DNA of 64,000 bases, taken from contig JAFVDF010000016.1 of the NCBI GenBank assembly GCA_017478625.1, forward strand, positions 1 to 64,000. Direction: 5' to 3'. Positions 40,074 to 50,258 of the stretch are shown in pieces. The translations under genes and the position numbers were made by a program. Under the pieces are notes generated by a model, which worked only from the letters and a program-made list of their open reading frames with translations, made no database searches and had not been told where the DNA came from. Source of the stretch: Alloprevotella sp. (GTDB taxonomy: Bacteria; Bacteroidota; Bacteroidia; Bacteroidales; Bacteroidaceae). Position 1 is the stretch's first letter; every line of letters starts with the position of its first letter.

Positions 40074-41036
40074 ATGGAAGGTTTTCCTTTTGCAACAACT
40101 ATTCTGATCATCATCGTAGTGCTGGTGCTGATCTTCATTAAGAAAGCGGTTGTCATCATTCCGCAAAGTGAGACAAAGATTATTGAGCGCTTGGGTAAGT
40201 ATTATGCCACACTCAATCCGGGTATCAATATCATCATTCCCATTATAGACAAGGCTAAGGACATTGTGACATTGCGTCGCGGACGCTACATATACTCCGA
40301 CTCTATAGACCTTCGTGAGCAGGTGTACGACTTCGACAAGCAGAACGTAATTACAAAGGATAATGTGCAGACCGAAATCAATGCGTTGCTCTATTTCCAA
40401 ATTGTAGATCCGTTCAAAGCAGCATACGAAATCAATAACTTGCCGAATGCCATAGAGAAACTGACACAGACGACTCTGCGTAATATCATTGGTGAACTGG
40501 AATTGGACGAAACGCTAACTTCGCGCGATACTATCAACACCAAACTGCGCGCCGTGTTGGATGACGCCACTGATAAATGGGGCGTAAAAGTGAACCGCGT
40601 AGAACTTCAAGATATTACCCCTCCGGCCAGCGTGCTTCAGGCTATGGAGAAGCAGATGCAGGCAGAGCGAAACAAACGTGCAATAATCCTGACGTCTGAA
40701 GGCCAAAAGCAATCGGCCATATTACAGTCGGAAGGTGAAAAGGCTTCTACTATAAACCGTGCTGAGGCTGCCAAGCAAGAGCAGATCCTGCATGCAGAAG
40801 GTGAGGCGACAGCACGTATCCGTAAGGCCGAGGCTGAGGCTATTGCCATACAGAAGATAACCGAAGCAGTGGGGCAAAGCACCAATCCGGCCAACTATCT
40901 GCTGGCTCAGAAGTATATCCAGATGCTCGAAGAACTGGCTCAGGGCGATAAGACCAAGACGGTATATTTGCCATACGAAGCCACTAACCTGATGGGCTCC
41001 ATAGGTGGTATAAAAGATCTCTTCAAGAGCGAATAG
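40074..41036 (+). CDS. SPFH/Band 7 (stomatin-like, QmcA-type) protein
   Basis: The product has 320 residues. One N-terminal membrane segment (ATTILIIIVVLVLIFIKKAV) is followed by the SPFH domain: VVIIPQSETKIIERLGKYYA, LNPGINIIIPIIDKA and the QNVITKDNVQTEINALLYFQ block. An Ala/Glu-rich coiled coil (about 195-270, with EGEKASTINRAEAAKQEQIL) drives oligomer assembly. It pairs with the NfeD gene upstream. A hairpin at 41066-41104 lies after its stop. Confidence 0.93.
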   Translation: MEGFPFATTILIIIVVLVLIFIKKAVVIIPQSETKIIERLGKYYATLNPGINIIIPIIDKAKDIVTLRRGRYIYSDSIDLREQVYDFDKQNVITKDNVQTEINALLYFQIVDPFKAAYEINNLPNAIEKLTQTTLRNIIGELELDETLTSRDTINTKLRAVLDDATDKWGVKVNRVELQDITPPASVLQAMEKQMQAERNKRAIILTSEGQKQSAILQSEGEKASTINRAEAAKQEQILHAEGEATARIRKAEAEAIAIQKITEAVGQSTNPANYLLAQKYIQMLEELAQGDKTKTVYLPYEATNLMGSIGGIKDLFKSE

Positions 41037-41065
41037 GATACCACGACCTACTTACAGGCGCATTT

Positions 41066-41104
41066 ATCGGGTGCAATTTTCGGATTAGGGAAATTGCACC
41101 CGAT
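41066..41104. repeat. Perfect 14-bp inverted repeat
   Basis: ATCGGGTGCAATTT (41066-41079) is the exact reverse complement of AAATTGCACCCGAT (41091-41104), with an 11-base loop. It has no T-run, so it is not an ordinary terminator. The AAATTGCA centre recalls the hairpin at 18413-18454. Confidence 0.7.
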
Positions 41105-41168
41105 TATGTAGATGCCTGCAGATGGGCCTGAATTGTATTATGGAATGTGAAAAAAATATGCGAAAATC

Positions 41169-41199
41169 TTTGGTAATTAGGATAGTTTGAGTAATTTTG
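41169..41199 (+). promoter_or_regulatory. Promoter of the S10-spc-alpha run (rplC)
   Basis: TTTG at 41169-41172, a 19-base spacer and TAATTTTG at 41192-41199, followed by CACCCGC, the same design as the rpsL promoter. The rplC start is about 150 bases further on. Confidence 0.8.
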
Positions 41200-41350
41200 C
41201 ACCCGCGAAAAAGTAGCAACTGCTCAACAAAACCTTTATTCATAGGGGTTTGAGCGGTGCTCTCTTGCGCGCAAATCCGCTGGCTTACGAGGATTAGAAA
41301 CTGCAAGTCAAATCAAACATTAATCAATAATTTTCAAAAAACAAGTTGAA

Positions 41351-41971
41351 ATGCCAGGATTATTAGGAAAGAAAATCGGAATGACATCCGTTTTCAGTGC
41401 CGACGGCAAAAATGTGCCGTGCACTGTTATCGAAGTTGGTCCTTGCGTGGTAACTCAGTTGAAAAGTGTTGAGAAGGATGGTTACACTGCCGTACAGGTA
41501 GGTTTCCAGGAGGCAAAAGAGAAAAACACCTCTGCACCTCTTCTTGGACACTTTAAGAAGGCTGGTACAACCCCCAAGCGCCACTTGGCCGAGTTCACAG
41601 GTTTTGAAAAAGAACTAAATCTGGGTGACACCCTTACCGTGGAAGACGTCTTCGCTGACGTTGCTTTCGTGGATGTAATTGGAACCTCTAAAGGTAAAGG
41701 TTTCCAAGGCGTCATGAAGCGTCATGGTTTTGGTGGTGTAGGCCAATCAACTCATGGACAGGACGACCGTGCTCGCAAGCCGGGTTCAATAGGTGCCTGC
41801 TCCTATCCCGCTAAAGTTTTCAAAGGTTTGCGTATGGGCGGCCAGATGGGCAACAAACGCGTTACTACGCAGAACTTGAAAGTTCTCAAGGTTATCCCTG
41901 AACACAACTTACTTCTCATTAAGGGTTCTGTTCCTGGATGTAATGGTTCAATCGTAATTGTTGAAAAGTAA
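41351..41971 (+). CDS. rplC: 50S ribosomal protein L3
   Basis: The 206-residue product starts [20 protein letters not shown] and has [40 protein letters not shown], the extension that reaches the peptidyl-transferase centre. L3 starts 50S assembly. Its TAA overlaps the ATG of rplD by one base. Confidence 0.97.
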   Translation: MPGLLGKKIGMTSVFSADGKNVPCTVIEVGPCVVTQLKSVEKDGYTAVQVGFQEAKEKNTSAPLLGHFKKAGTTPKRHLAEFTGFEKELNLGDTLTVEDVFADVAFVDVIGTSKGKGFQGVMKRHGFGGVGQSTHGQDDRARKPGSIGACSYPAKVFKGLRMGGQMGNKRVTTQNLKVLKVIPEHNLLLIKGSVPGCNGSIVIVEK

Positions 41972-42600
41972 TGGAACTCAGCGTATTTAACATCAAAGGT
42001 GAAGATACGGGCAAGAAAGTTGCCCTCAATGAAGATGTCTTCGGGATTGAGCCCAATGACCATGCAATCTATCTGGACGTGAAGCGCTATTTGGCTGCAC
42101 AGCGCCAGGGTACTGCAAAGTCTAAGGAAAGAAGTGAGATTAGCGGTTCTACCCGTAAGCTCGGCCGTCAGAAGGGCGGAGGTGGAGCTCGTCGTGGTGA
42201 CATCAATTCTCCAGTGCTTATTGGTGGTGGTCGCGTATTTGGTCCGAAACCTCGCGATTATTCTATTAAATTGAACAAGAAAGTTAAAGCGTTGGCACGT
42301 CGTAGCGCTCTTGCTTACAAGGTAAAAGAGAATGCCCTTATCGTGGTAGAAGACTTTAACTTTGAAGCTCCTAAAACGAAGTCTTTCGTTGAGGTAGCTA
42401 ACAACTTGAAGGTTGCCGACAAGAAGTTCTTGCTCGTGTTGCCTGAGGCCAATAAGAATATCTATCTCTCTGCTCGTAACTTGCAGAATGCAAAACTTTC
42501 AATAGCTGCCAATGTCAATACTTACAACGTACTTGACGCTAATGTATTGGTAGTGACTGAAAATGCACTGAAAGACATCGAGGCAGTATTAACTAAGTAA
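41971..42600 (+). CDS. rplD: 50S ribosomal protein L4
   Basis: The 209-residue product contains [20 protein letters not shown], the extended loop lining the exit tunnel near the macrolide site. In E. coli, L4 also represses its own S10 operon. The leader here (about 145 bases before rplC) could hold such a site, but none was recognised. Confidence 0.97.
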   Translation: MELSVFNIKGEDTGKKVALNEDVFGIEPNDHAIYLDVKRYLAAQRQGTAKSKERSEISGSTRKLGRQKGGGGARRGDINSPVLIGGGRVFGPKPRDYSIKLNKKVKALARRSALAYKVKENALIVVEDFNFEAPKTKSFVEVANNLKVADKKFLLVLPEANKNIYLSARNLQNAKLSIAANVNTYNVLDANVLVVTENALKDIEAVLTK

Positions 42601-42616
42601 AGATCGGCGATAGGAT

Positions 42617-42910
42617 ATGACTACATTCATAATTAAACCTCTTGTTACCGAGAAGATGACGGACGCTACGGAGAAGCTGAATCAGTTCGGCTTCGTAGTA
42701 CGCCCCGAGGCAAACAAGCAGCAGATTAAAGCAGAAGTTGAGGCTCGTTATGGCGTAAAGGTGGTTGGCATAAGCACGATGGTGTATGCCGGCGACAATA
42801 AGACACGCTATACCCGCAAGGGTCTTGTACGTGGCCGTACCAACGCCTTCAAAAAAGCGATTGTTACGCTGAAAGAAGGCGATACTATCGATTTTTATAG
42901 TAATATTTAA
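42617..42910 (+). CDS. rplW: 50S ribosomal protein L23
   Basis: The 97-residue product has IIKPLVTEKMTDATEKLNQF and the RGRTNAFKKAIVTLKEGDTI end. L23 sits at the tunnel exit and is the docking point for trigger factor and the signal recognition particle. It is tightly spaced (16 bases after rplD, 6 before rplB). Confidence 0.96.
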   Translation: MTTFIIKPLVTEKMTDATEKLNQFGFVVRPEANKQQIKAEVEARYGVKVVGISTMVYAGDNKTRYTRKGLVRGRTNAFKKAIVTLKEGDTIDFYSNI

Positions 42911-42916
42911 TAACAA

Positions 42917-43741
42917 ATGGCAGTACGTAAATTTAAGCCCACTACACCGGGGCAGAGACACAAGATTATTGGTACGTTCGAAGAAATTACTGCATCCGTA
43001 CCAGAAAAATCTCTCGTTTACGGTAAGCGCTCCACGGGCGGACGTAACAACGTCGGCAAGATGACAATGCGCTACATGGGAGGCGGTCATAAGAGAAAAT
43101 TCCGCTTCATTGACTTCAAACGTGAGAAAGACGGTGTACCCGCTATCGTAAAGACCATTGAATACGACCCGAATCGCTCGGCACGTATCGCTTTGCTCTA
43201 TTACGCTGACGGTGAGAAACGTTATATTATAGCTCCGAACGGACTGAAAGTTGGTGCAGAACTACTTTCAGGCTCCGATGTAGCTCCAGAAGTTGGAAAT
43301 GCTCTTCCTCTAAAGAACATTCCTGTTGGTACCGTTGTTCATAATATCGAACTTCGTCCAGGTCAGGGTGCTCTCTTAGTACGTAGCGCTGGCAACTTCG
43401 CTCAGCTGACATCTCGCGAAGGAAACTATTGTGTTATCAAGTTGCCTTCTGGTGAGACTCGTAGAATTTTAGGTGCTTGCAAGGCAACCGTAGGTGCAGT
43501 GGGTAATTCAGACCATGCCCTTGAGTCGTCAGGTAAAGCAGGTCGCAGCCGCTGGCTGGGTCGTCGTCCTCACAACCGTGGTGTTGTTATGAACCCGGTT
43601 GATCACCCGATGGGTGGTGGTGAAGGCCGTCAGTCTGGTGGACACCCACGTTCTCGTACTGGTTTGTATGCTAAGGGTCTGAAGACAAGAGCCCCGAAGA
43701 AACAGTCCAGCAAGTATATCATTGAAAGACGTAAAAAATAA
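42917..43741 (+). CDS. rplB: 50S ribosomal protein L2
   Basis: The 274-residue product has [20 protein letters not shown] and the C-terminal [20 protein letters not shown], containing the His needed for peptidyl-transferase centre integrity. It binds the 23S rRNA and bridges to 16S rRNA. Confidence 0.97.
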   Translation: MAVRKFKPTTPGQRHKIIGTFEEITASVPEKSLVYGKRSTGGRNNVGKMTMRYMGGGHKRKFRFIDFKREKDGVPAIVKTIEYDPNRSARIALLYYADGEKRYIIAPNGLKVGAELLSGSDVAPEVGNALPLKNIPVGTVVHNIELRPGQGALLVRSAGNFAQLTSREGNYCVIKLPSGETRRILGACKATVGAVGNSDHALESSGKAGRSRWLGRRPHNRGVVMNPVDHPMGGGEGRQSGGHPRSRTGLYAKGLKTRAPKKQSSKYIIERRKK

Positions 43742-43753
43742 AGCACATAAACT

Positions 43754-44020
43754 ATGAGTCGTTCTCTTAAAAAAGGTCCGTACATCGCAGTTTCTCTTGA
43801 AAAGAAAGTGCTTGCCATGAATGAAAGTGGTAAGAAGAGCGTTGTAAAAACGTGGGCACGTGCTTCAGTGATTTCTCCGGATTTCGTTGGGCATACGATT
43901 GCAGTCCACAACGGCAATAAATTTATTCCTGTTTATGTTACTGAAAATATGGTAGGCCATAAGCTTGGAGAGTTTGCTCCGACGCGTAAGTTTGGCGGCC
44001 ATGCCGGTAATAAGAAATAA
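43754..44020 (+). CDS. rpsS: 30S ribosomal protein S19
   Basis: The 88-residue product has [20 protein letters not shown] and [20 protein letters not shown], with a tail ending [15 protein letters not shown]. It forms the S13-S19 head complex near the A site. Confidence 0.97.
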   Translation: MSRSLKKGPYIAVSLEKKVLAMNESGKKSVVKTWARASVISPDFVGHTIAVHNGNKFIPVYVTENMVGHKLGEFAPTRKFGGHAGNKK

Positions 44021-44055
44021 CAGGTCCAGTCCTAGTAAATAAAAAAGAAAAATAA

Positions 44056-44454
44056 ATGGGAGCTAGAAAAAGATTAGCGGCTGAAAAAAGAAAAGAAGCC
44101 CTTAAAACGCAGTATTTCGCAGTGTTGCGGAATATTCCCTCCTCTCCCCGCAAGATGCGCTATGTTGTAGACTTGGTTCGCGGTATGGAAGTGAACCGTG
44201 CTCTTGCAACCCTTCGCTTCTCAAAGAAAGCAGCCAGCGTAGATGTTGAAAAACTTCTTCGCTCGGCTATTGCAAACTGGGAACAGAAAAATGACCGCAA
44301 GGCGGAAGATGGAGAATTATATATCACCAAGATTTTTGTCGATGAAGGCGCAACCTTGAAGCGTATGCGTCCAGCCCCACAAGGTCGTGGTTATAGAATT
44401 CGTAAACGTTCCAACCATGTTACACTTCATGTGGGCACCAAAACTAATGACTAA
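44056..44454 (+). CDS. rplV: 50S ribosomal protein L22
   Basis: The 132-residue product has [20 protein letters not shown] and [20 protein letters not shown], the beta-hairpin lining the tunnel near the erythromycin site. The N-terminus is lysine/arginine-rich and about 20 residues longer than the E. coli protein. Confidence 0.97.
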   Translation: MGARKRLAAEKRKEALKTQYFAVLRNIPSSPRKMRYVVDLVRGMEVNRALATLRFSKKAASVDVEKLLRSAIANWEQKNDRKAEDGELYITKIFVDEGATLKRMRPAPQGRGYRIRKRSNHVTLHVGTKTND

Positions 44455-44462
44455 TTACAACT

Positions 44463-45197
44463 ATGGGACAAAAAGTTAATCCGATAAGTAACCGTTTGGG
44501 TATCATTCGCGGTTGGGACTCCAACTGGTACGGTGGTACAAATTTTGGTGATAAGATTCTGGAAGATAACAAGCTTCGTAAGTACCTCGAAGCACGTCTT
44601 CCCAAAACCAGTGTGGCTCGTATTGTAATTGAGCGTACACCGAAACAGGTGACTATTACGATTTGCACTTCAAAGCCAGGTCTTATTATTGGTAAGGGTG
44701 GACAAGAAGTGGACACACTTAAGAAGGAATTGAAGAAGATTACGGATAAAGAAATCCAAATCAATATCTTTGAAATTCGTAAAGCTGAACTAGATGCAAC
44801 TATCGTGGGCAATACAATCGCTCGCCAGATTGAAGGAAAGATTGCCTATCGTCGTGCTATAAAAATGGCTATTGCTTCAACGATGCGTATGGGAGCAGAG
44901 GGCATCAAAGTTCAAGTATCTGGCCGTTTGAACGGAGCAGAAATTGCACGTAGCGAGATGTTCAAAGAGGGCCGTACCCCTTTGCATACATTCCGTGCAG
45001 ATATTGATTATTGCCAGACAGCTGCACTTACCAAGGTGGGCTTGATTGGTATCAAGGTTTGGATTTGCCGTGGCGAAGTTTATGAGAAGCGTGACTTGGC
45101 ACCGAATTTTGCAGCAGAGAAAGATTCTCGTCGCGATAATTTTGGTGGAGGACGTGATCGTCGCCGTTTCCGTGGCAATCGTAACAATAACCGTTAA
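44463..45197 (+). CDS. rpsC: 30S ribosomal protein S3
   Basis: The 244-residue product starts [20 protein letters not shown] and has the KH-domain [20 protein letters not shown], followed by [13 protein letters not shown]. The C-terminus is a low-complexity Gly/Arg/Asn tail ([18 protein letters not shown]), common in Bacteroidetes S3. It lines the mRNA entry channel. Confidence 0.97.
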   Translation: MGQKVNPISNRLGIIRGWDSNWYGGTNFGDKILEDNKLRKYLEARLPKTSVARIVIERTPKQVTITICTSKPGLIIGKGGQEVDTLKKELKKITDKEIQINIFEIRKAELDATIVGNTIARQIEGKIAYRRAIKMAIASTMRMGAEGIKVQVSGRLNGAEIARSEMFKEGRTPLHTFRADIDYCQTAALTKVGLIGIKVWICRGEVYEKRDLAPNFAAEKDSRRDNFGGGRDRRRFRGNRNNNR

Positions 45198-45216
45198 TTA
45201 GAAAGCGAAAGTAATT

Positions 45217-45642
45217 ATGTTACAACCTAAAAGAACTAAATACAGAAGACCGCAAAAGGGTCGTTGCAAAGGCAACGCTCAACGCGGAAATCAGCTTGCT
45301 TTCGGAAGCTTTGGTATTAAGAGCCTTGATACCCACTGGTTGACGGGACGACAGATCGAAGCTGCACGTGTGGCAATGACTCGCTATATGCAACGTGAGG
45401 GTCAGAGTTGGATCCGCATTTTCCCGGATAAACCCATTACAAAGAAACCTGCAGACGTACGTATGGGTAAGGGTAAGGGTGATCCTGTTGGATATGTATT
45501 CCCAATTACCCCCGGCCGTATTATTTTTGAAATAGAGGGTGTTTCCTTTGATGTGGCCAAAGAAGCTCTTCGCTTAGCCGCTCAGAAATTACCTGTAACT
45601 ACTAAATTTGTAGTGAGACACGACTACGATAAAAACGCTTGA
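45217..45642 (+). CDS. rplP: 50S ribosomal protein L16
   Basis: The 141-residue product starts [20 protein letters not shown] and has [29 protein letters not shown]. It organises the A-site and P-site region of the 50S subunit. The stop lies two bases before the rpmC ATG. Confidence 0.97.
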   Translation: MLQPKRTKYRRPQKGRCKGNAQRGNQLAFGSFGIKSLDTHWLTGRQIEAARVAMTRYMQREGQSWIRIFPDKPITKKPADVRMGKGKGDPVGYVFPITPGRIIFEIEGVSFDVAKEALRLAAQKLPVTTKFVVRHDYDKNA

Positions 45643-45644
45643 TT

Positions 45645-45839
45645 ATGAAAATCGCAGAAATCAGACAAATTCCTGAGAATGAGCTTCAGGAACGCTTGGC
45701 GACAGAACAGGCAAAATACGCACAGATGGTGCTGAATCATAGCGTATCTCCCCTCGAGAATCCCTCTCAGATAAAAGAGGCTCGTCGCACTATAGCCAAA
45801 ATTAAGACAGTTCTCCGCGAGAACGAACTCAATAAATAA
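45645..45839 (+). CDS. rpmC: 50S ribosomal protein L29
   Basis: ATG 45645 gives 64 residues ([20 protein letters not shown]), a two-helix coiled-coil protein at the tunnel exit next to L23. Two extra in-frame codons upstream are excluded because the internal ATG fits the family start. Confidence 0.94.
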   Translation: MKIAEIRQIPENELQERLATEQAKYAQMVLNHSVSPLENPSQIKEARRTIAKIKTVLRENELNK

Positions 45840-45849
45840 AATTGTCCAC

Positions 45850-46107
45850 ATGGAAGCTAGAAACTTAAGAAAAACCAGACAGGGAATTGTACGTAGCAAC
45901 AAGATGGACAAAACGATTGTTGTTGCTTCGCAATTCAAAGAGAAACACCCTATTTATGGGAAATTCGTCTCCAAAACGAAGAAGTATTATGCTCACGATG
46001 AGAAAAATGAATGCAATGTCGGTGATACCGTATTAATCATGGAAACTCGTCCCTTAAGCAAACAGAAGCGTTGGAGAGTAGTAAAAATCGTTGAAAGAGC
46101 TAAGTAA
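45850..46107 (+). CDS. rpsQ: 30S ribosomal protein S17
   Basis: The 85-residue product has the OB-fold sequence [20 protein letters not shown] and [20 protein letters not shown]. It binds 16S rRNA helix 11 early in assembly. Its stop is two bases before rplN. Confidence 0.96.
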   Translation: MEARNLRKTRQGIVRSNKMDKTIVVASQFKEKHPIYGKFVSKTKKYYAHDEKNECNVGDTVLIMETRPLSKQKRWRVVKIVERAK

Positions 46108-46109
46108 TC

Positions 46110-46475
46110 ATGATACAGGTAGAAACAAAATTAAATATTGCTGACAACAGCGGTGCACGTGAAGCCGTATGCATCCGTGTTCTTGGTGGAACTCGTCGGC
46201 GTTATGCTACAGTTGGTGATATCATCGTTGTAGCCGTACATAATGTTCTTCCTTCGAGCGATTTGAAGAAAGGTGCCGTATCTAAGGCTTTGATAGTTCG
46301 TACAAAGAAAGAGATTCGTCGTGCTGACGGCTCTTATATCCGCTTTGATGACAATGCTTGTGTTCTTCTGAACAATGCAGGCGAGTTGAGAGGTAGCCGT
46401 ATCTTTGGTCCGGTTGCTCGTGAATTGCGCGCTACGAATATGAAAGTCGTTTCTCTGGCTCCTGAAGTTCTTTAA
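46110..46475 (+). CDS. rplN: 50S ribosomal protein L14
   Basis: The 121-residue product starts [20 protein letters not shown] and has [20 protein letters not shown]. It contacts the 30S subunit at an intersubunit bridge and is where RsfS binds to block subunit joining. Confidence 0.97.
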   Translation: MIQVETKLNIADNSGAREAVCIRVLGGTRRRYATVGDIIVVAVHNVLPSSDLKKGAVSKALIVRTKKEIRRADGSYIRFDDNACVLLNNAGELRGSRIFGPVARELRATNMKVVSLAPEVL

Positions 46476-46496
46476 CCTCTAAATCGAAACAGAGTA

Positions 46497-46817
46497 ATGA
46501 GTAAATTACATATCAAGAAAGGCGACACCGTTTATGTAAACGCTGGCGAGGATAAAGGCAAGACTGGAAAAGTTCTTCAAGTTCTCGTAAAGAAAGAGCG
46601 CGCTATCGTAGAAGGTGTAAATCTGGTTTCGAAAAGTCAGAAACCTAACGCAAAGAATCCTCAAGGTGGAATTGTGAAGAAGGAAGCCCCTGTTCATATT
46701 TCAAACCTTAATGTAGTAGATCCTAAAAGTGGCAAGGCAACTCGTATTGGCCGTCGTAGAAATGAAGAAGGTAAATTGGTTCGCTATGCTAAAAAATCAG
46801 GAGAGGAGATCAAATAA
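46497..46817 (+). CDS. rplX: 50S ribosomal protein L24
   Basis: The 106-residue product has a KOW motif ([20 protein letters not shown]) and ends in [20 protein letters not shown]. It is an assembly initiator near the tunnel exit. The stop overlaps the rplE ATG by one base. Confidence 0.96.
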   Translation: MSKLHIKKGDTVYVNAGEDKGKTGKVLQVLVKKERAIVEGVNLVSKSQKPNAKNPQGGIVKKEAPVHISNLNVVDPKSGKATRIGRRRNEEGKLVRYAKKSGEEIK

Positions 46818-47377
46818 TGAGTAATACAGCTAGTTTAAAACAAGAGTATATTGAGCGTATAGCTCCTGCTCTTCAGAAGCAGTTCAATTATAAGTCCTCT
46901 ATGCAAATTCCTCGTCTGACGAAGATTGTTGTTAATGAGGGTCTTGGTATAGCAACTGCTGATAAGAAAATCATTGATGTTGCTATCAACGAACTTTCTG
47001 CAATTACTGGCCAGAAAGCCGTAGCTACGATATCTCGCAAAGACGTATCAAACTTTAAACTCCGTAAGAAGATGCCTATCGGCGTGATGGTAACATTGCG
47101 TCGTGAGCGTATGTACGAATTTTTAGAGCGTTTGGTACGTGTGGCATTACCTCGTATTCGTGACTTCAAGGGAATAGAAAGTAAACTTGATGGCCGTGGT
47201 AATTATACGCTCGGTATTCAAGAACAGATTATCTTCCCCGAGATAAATATTGACACGATTGAGCGTCTTACAGGTATGAATATCACTTTCGTAACCACTG
47301 CAAAGACCGATGAAGAAGGCTATGCTCTTTTGAAAGAATTTGGCCTGCCGTTCAAAAATGCTAAAAACAATCAGTAA
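46817..47377 (+). CDS. rplE: 50S ribosomal protein L5
   Basis: The 186-residue product has [20 protein letters not shown] and [20 protein letters not shown], with the RIRDFKGI loop. It binds 5S rRNA and contacts P-site tRNA. Confidence 0.97.
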   Translation: MSNTASLKQEYIERIAPALQKQFNYKSSMQIPRLTKIVVNEGLGIATADKKIIDVAINELSAITGQKAVATISRKDVSNFKLRKKMPIGVMVTLRRERMYEFLERLVRVALPRIRDFKGIESKLDGRGNYTLGIQEQIIFPEINIDTIERLTGMNITFVTTAKTDEEGYALLKEFGLPFKNAKNNQ

Positions 47378-47380
47378 GAT

Positions 47381-47683
47381 ATGGCAAAAGAATCAATGAA
47401 AGCACGTGAGGTTAAGCGTGCCAAATTAGTAGCCAAATATGCTAAGAAGCGTGCAGCTCTTAAGGAAATTGTGAATAAAAGCAATGATCCGGTTGAGGCA
47501 TACGAGGCAGCTCGCAAATTGCAGGAAATCCCACGCAATGCCAATCCTATCCGCTTGCACAATCGTTGTAAGATAACGGGGCGTCCAAAGGGATATATCC
47601 GTATGTTTGGCTTGTCGCGTATTCAATTCCGCGAAATGGCATCGAGCGGTCTGATTCCTGGCGTAAAGAAAGCCAGTTGGTAA
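47381..47683 (+). CDS. rpsN: 30S ribosomal protein S14 (zinc-free long form)
   Basis: The 100-residue product contains [20 protein letters not shown] and ends [14 protein letters not shown]. It is the long form without CxxC zinc pairs (only one Cys in the motif region), in contrast to the 61-residue zinc form. It lies 3 bases after rplE and 68 before rpsH. Confidence 0.96.
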   Translation: MAKESMKAREVKRAKLVAKYAKKRAALKEIVNKSNDPVEAYEAARKLQEIPRNANPIRLHNRCKITGRPKGYIRMFGLSRIQFREMASSGLIPGVKKASW

Positions 47684-47751
47684 GCATATAACTCAATACT
47701 ATATTTATTAATATTGTCGGGATTCTCCCGATCAATTAACAAATTATTTTT

Positions 47752-48147
47752 ATGACTGATCCCATTGCAGATTATTTGACGCGGTTACGCAACGCTATTC
47801 AGGCAAAGCACCGAGTAGTGGAAATTCCCGCTTCAAATCTCAAAAAGGACATAACTAAGATCCTTTTTGAGAAGGGGTATATCCTCAACTATAAGTTTGA
47901 GGAAGAAGGTCCTCAGGGTACAATTAAAATAGCCTTGAAGTACGATCCCCAAACTAAGGCCAGTGCAATCAAAAGCCTGACCCGCATTTCCCGCCCTGGT
48001 ATGCGTCAGTACAAGGGCTATCGTGAAATGCCTCGAGTTATTAACGGACTGGGTATAGCTATTGTATCCACTTCCAAAGGTGTAATGACAGATAAAGAAG
48101 CAACCGTTGAAAAGATTGGCGGTGAGGTTCTTTGCTTTATCTACTAA
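47752..48147 (+). CDS. rpsH: 30S ribosomal protein S8
   Basis: The 131-residue product starts MTDPIADYLTRLRNAIQAKH and ends with GVMTDKEATVEKIGGEVLCF. S8 binds 16S helix 21, and in E. coli it represses the spc operon at the rplX-rplE junction. The one-base overlap of rplX and rplE here leaves little room for such a site in the spacer. Confidence 0.97.
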   Translation: MTDPIADYLTRLRNAIQAKHRVVEIPASNLKKDITKILFEKGYILNYKFEEEGPQGTIKIALKYDPQTKASAIKSLTRISRPGMRQYKGYREMPRVINGLGIAIVSTSKGVMTDKEATVEKIGGEVLCFIY

Positions 48148-48158
48148 AGAAGGAAACT

Positions 48159-48728
48159 ATGTCTAGAATAGGAAAATTGCCGATTAACATTCCTGTAGGT
48201 GTAACTGTAGACATCAAGGATAATGTAGTGACTGTAAAAGGTCCGAAGGGTGAGCTTTCTCAGGCTATTAATCCTTCTATTAATGTAACAATTGAAGATG
48301 GTTCAATTCAGTTCTCAATCAATGAAGAAAACGATCAGGTAGAACAGAAGCAGAAACAGGCTTATCATGGTTTGTATCGTGCTTTGGTCAACAATATGGT
48401 TGTTGGTGTCAGTGAGGGTTATAAGAAAGAATTGGAACTTGTCGGTGTAGGTTATCGTGTTTCCAACCAGGGAAATCTGATGGAGTTTACATTGGGTTAT
48501 ACTCATAGTATTTTCCTTCAGTTGCCTTCTGAGATTAAGGTGGAGACAAAGACTGAGCGTAATAAAAACCCTTACATCTGTCTAGAGTCTTGCGATAAGC
48601 AGTTGTTAGGCCTTGTATGTGCAAAGATTCGTTCTTTCCGTAAGCCAGAGCCCTATAAGGGTAAAGGTATACTTTATATCGGTGAGAAGATCCGTCGTAA
48701 GAGCGGTAAGGCCGCCGGTGCTAAGTAA
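48159..48728 (+). CDS. rplF: 50S ribosomal protein L6
   Basis: ATG 48159 gives 189 residues (MSRIGKLPINIPVGVTVDIK). It has the duplicated beta-alpha fold and the C-terminal KPEPYKGKGILYIGEKIRRK. It lies at the base of the L7/L12 stalk near the factor site. Nine codons upstream are open but lie in the S8 stop region. Confidence 0.96.
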   Translation: MSRIGKLPINIPVGVTVDIKDNVVTVKGPKGELSQAINPSINVTIEDGSIQFSINEENDQVEQKQKQAYHGLYRALVNNMVVGVSEGYKKELELVGVGYRVSNQGNLMEFTLGYTHSIFLQLPSEIKVETKTERNKNPYICLESCDKQLLGLVCAKIRSFRKPEPYKGKGILYIGEKIRRKSGKAAGAK

Positions 48729-48748
48729 TTTAAAAGTAAGAAAAGATT

Positions 48749-49093
48749 ATGACTACAAGAAAAGAACAACGTCGCTCTAAGATTAAATTTAGAGTTCGCA
48801 ATAAGATTTCTGGTACAACTGAGCGTCCTCGTTTGTCTGTTTTCCGCAGTAACAAACAGATTTATGCGCAAATTATAAATGACGAAACCGCTTCTACATT
48901 GGTAAGTGCATCATCTTTGGGCTATGAAACTATGCCTAAGAAAGAACAAGCAGCTAAAGTTGGTGAGGCAATAGCCGAGAAAGCTCTTGCTGCAGGCATT
49001 ACCACTGTGGTATTTGACCGTAATGGCTATTTGTATCATGGTCGTGTTAAAGAAGTGGCTGAAGGTGCTCGTAAAGGTGGACTTAAACTCTAA
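48749..49093 (+). CDS. rplR: 50S ribosomal protein L18
   Basis: The 114-residue product has a basic N-terminus ([20 protein letters not shown]), then [18 protein letters not shown] and [20 protein letters not shown]. It binds 5S rRNA with L5. Its stop abuts rpsE. Confidence 0.97.
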   Translation: MTTRKEQRRSKIKFRVRNKISGTTERPRLSVFRSNKQIYAQIINDETASTLVSASSLGYETMPKKEQAAKVGEAIAEKALAAGITTVVFDRNGYLYHGRVKEVAEGARKGGLKL

Positions 49094-49099
49094 ATGATT

Positions 49100-49606
49100 A
49101 TGGCAAACAGAATAAATGTTAATAGTGAAGAATTAAAGGATAGACTGGTTGCTATCAATCGTACCACGAAAGTAACCAAAGGTGGTCGAACCTTTACGTT
49201 TGCAGCCATTGTCGTAGTAGGTGATGGCAATGGAGTTATCGGCTATGGCCTTGGAAAAGCTGGTGAAGTATCAGCCGCTATTGCTAAAGGGGTTGAAGCC
49301 GCTAAGAAGAATCTTGTGAAAGTTCCAGTACTGAAAGGAACAGTTCCTCACGAGATGACCGCACACTATGGTGGGGCAGAAGTTATTTTGCTTCCTGCAG
49401 CTGAGGGTACGGGAGTCGTAGCAGGTGGTGCTATGCGTGCAGTACTTGATAGCGTAGGTGTAAAGAACGTGCTTGCAAAGTCAAAAGGTTCTTCCAATCC
49501 CCACAATTTAGTAAAAGCAACCATTGCAGCTCTTAGTAATATGCGTGACGCACGTATAGTAGCGCAGGAGCGTGGCATTAGTGTCGAAAAAGTTTTTAGA
49601 GGATAA
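49100..49606 (+). CDS. rpsE: 30S ribosomal protein S5
   Basis: I chose ATG 49100. A second in-frame ATG at 49094 adds two residues. The product (168 residues) has [20 protein letters not shown] and [20 protein letters not shown]. It acts in decoding accuracy and mRNA unwinding at the entry channel. Confidence 0.97.
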   Translation: MANRINVNSEELKDRLVAINRTTKVTKGGRTFTFAAIVVVGDGNGVIGYGLGKAGEVSAAIAKGVEAAKKNLVKVPVLKGTVPHEMTAHYGGAEVILLPAAEGTGVVAGGAMRAVLDSVGVKNVLAKSKGSSNPHNLVKATIAALSNMRDARIVAQERGISVEKVFRG

Positions 49607-49613
49607 TACGACT

Positions 49614-49790
49614 ATGGCAACGATAAAAATTCAACAAATCAGAAGTCGGATTCATACTCCGAAAGACCAAAAGAGAACTCTCGACGCACTGGGACTTCGC
49701 AAACTTAACCAACAGGTGGAGGTTGTAGACAATCCTTGTACTCGTGGAATGATTCGCAAGGTAAGTCATTTGATTAAGGTCGTAGATTAA
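49614..49790 (+). CDS. rpmD: 50S ribosomal protein L30
   Basis: ATG 49614 gives 58 residues, with IKIQQIRSRIHTPKDQKRTL and LGLRKLNQQVEVVDNP. It is the usual short bacterial L30, between rpsE and rplO. Confidence 0.95.
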   Translation: MATIKIQQIRSRIHTPKDQKRTLDALGLRKLNQQVEVVDNPCTRGMIRKVSHLIKVVD

Positions 49791-49802
49791 TTTAGTAACG
49801 AT

Positions 49803-50249
49803 ATGAAATTACATACACTTAAACCAGCAGCAGGCTCTACACATCACGACAAAAGACTCGGCCGTGGCCCAGGTTCGGGCTTAGGCGGAACCTCTACCCG
49901 TGGTCATAAAGGAGCTAAGGCTCGTTCGGGCTACCACAAGAAAATTGGTTTTGAAGGTGGTCAGATGCCCCTTCAGCGCCGTCTGCCCAAGTTTGGCTTT
50001 AAGAATATTAACCGTGTAGAATATAAGGCTATAAACATTGGTCTTCTTCAAGAATTGGCTGAAAAGAAAAATTTGGAGAAGATTGGTCGTGAGGAACTTA
50101 TTGTTGCGGGTTATATTTCCAAGAACCAACTTTACAAAATTCTTGGCGAAGGAGAACTTAAAGTTAAGTTGCAAGTAGAAGCAAACGCTTTCTCCAAGAA
50201 GGCAGAAGAGGCTATCCAGGCAGTAGGTGGTACGGTAACCAAATTCTAA
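49803..50249 (+). CDS. rplO: 50S ribosomal protein L15
   Basis: The 148-residue product has a glycine-rich N-terminal extension that threads the subunit (DKRLGRGPGSGLGGTSTRGH, KGAKARSGYHKKIGFEGGQM). It lies 10 bases before secY, the conserved spc order. Confidence 0.97.
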   Translation: MKLHTLKPAAGSTHHDKRLGRGPGSGLGGTSTRGHKGAKARSGYHKKIGFEGGQMPLQRRLPKFGFKNINRVEYKAINIGLLQELAEKKNLEKIGREELIVAGYISKNQLYKILGEGELKVKLQVEANAFSKKAEEAIQAVGGTVTKF

Positions 50250-50258
50250 CTTTTAATT

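Larger units (their letters stand above)
41037..41350. other. Intergenic stretch before rplC: hairpin, promoter and leader
   Basis: It holds the inverted repeat at 41066-41104, a degenerate AATTGTATTATGGAAT copy near 41134-41149, the rplC promoter at 41169-41199 and a leader of about 145 bases. No gene is seen. Confidence 0.6.
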
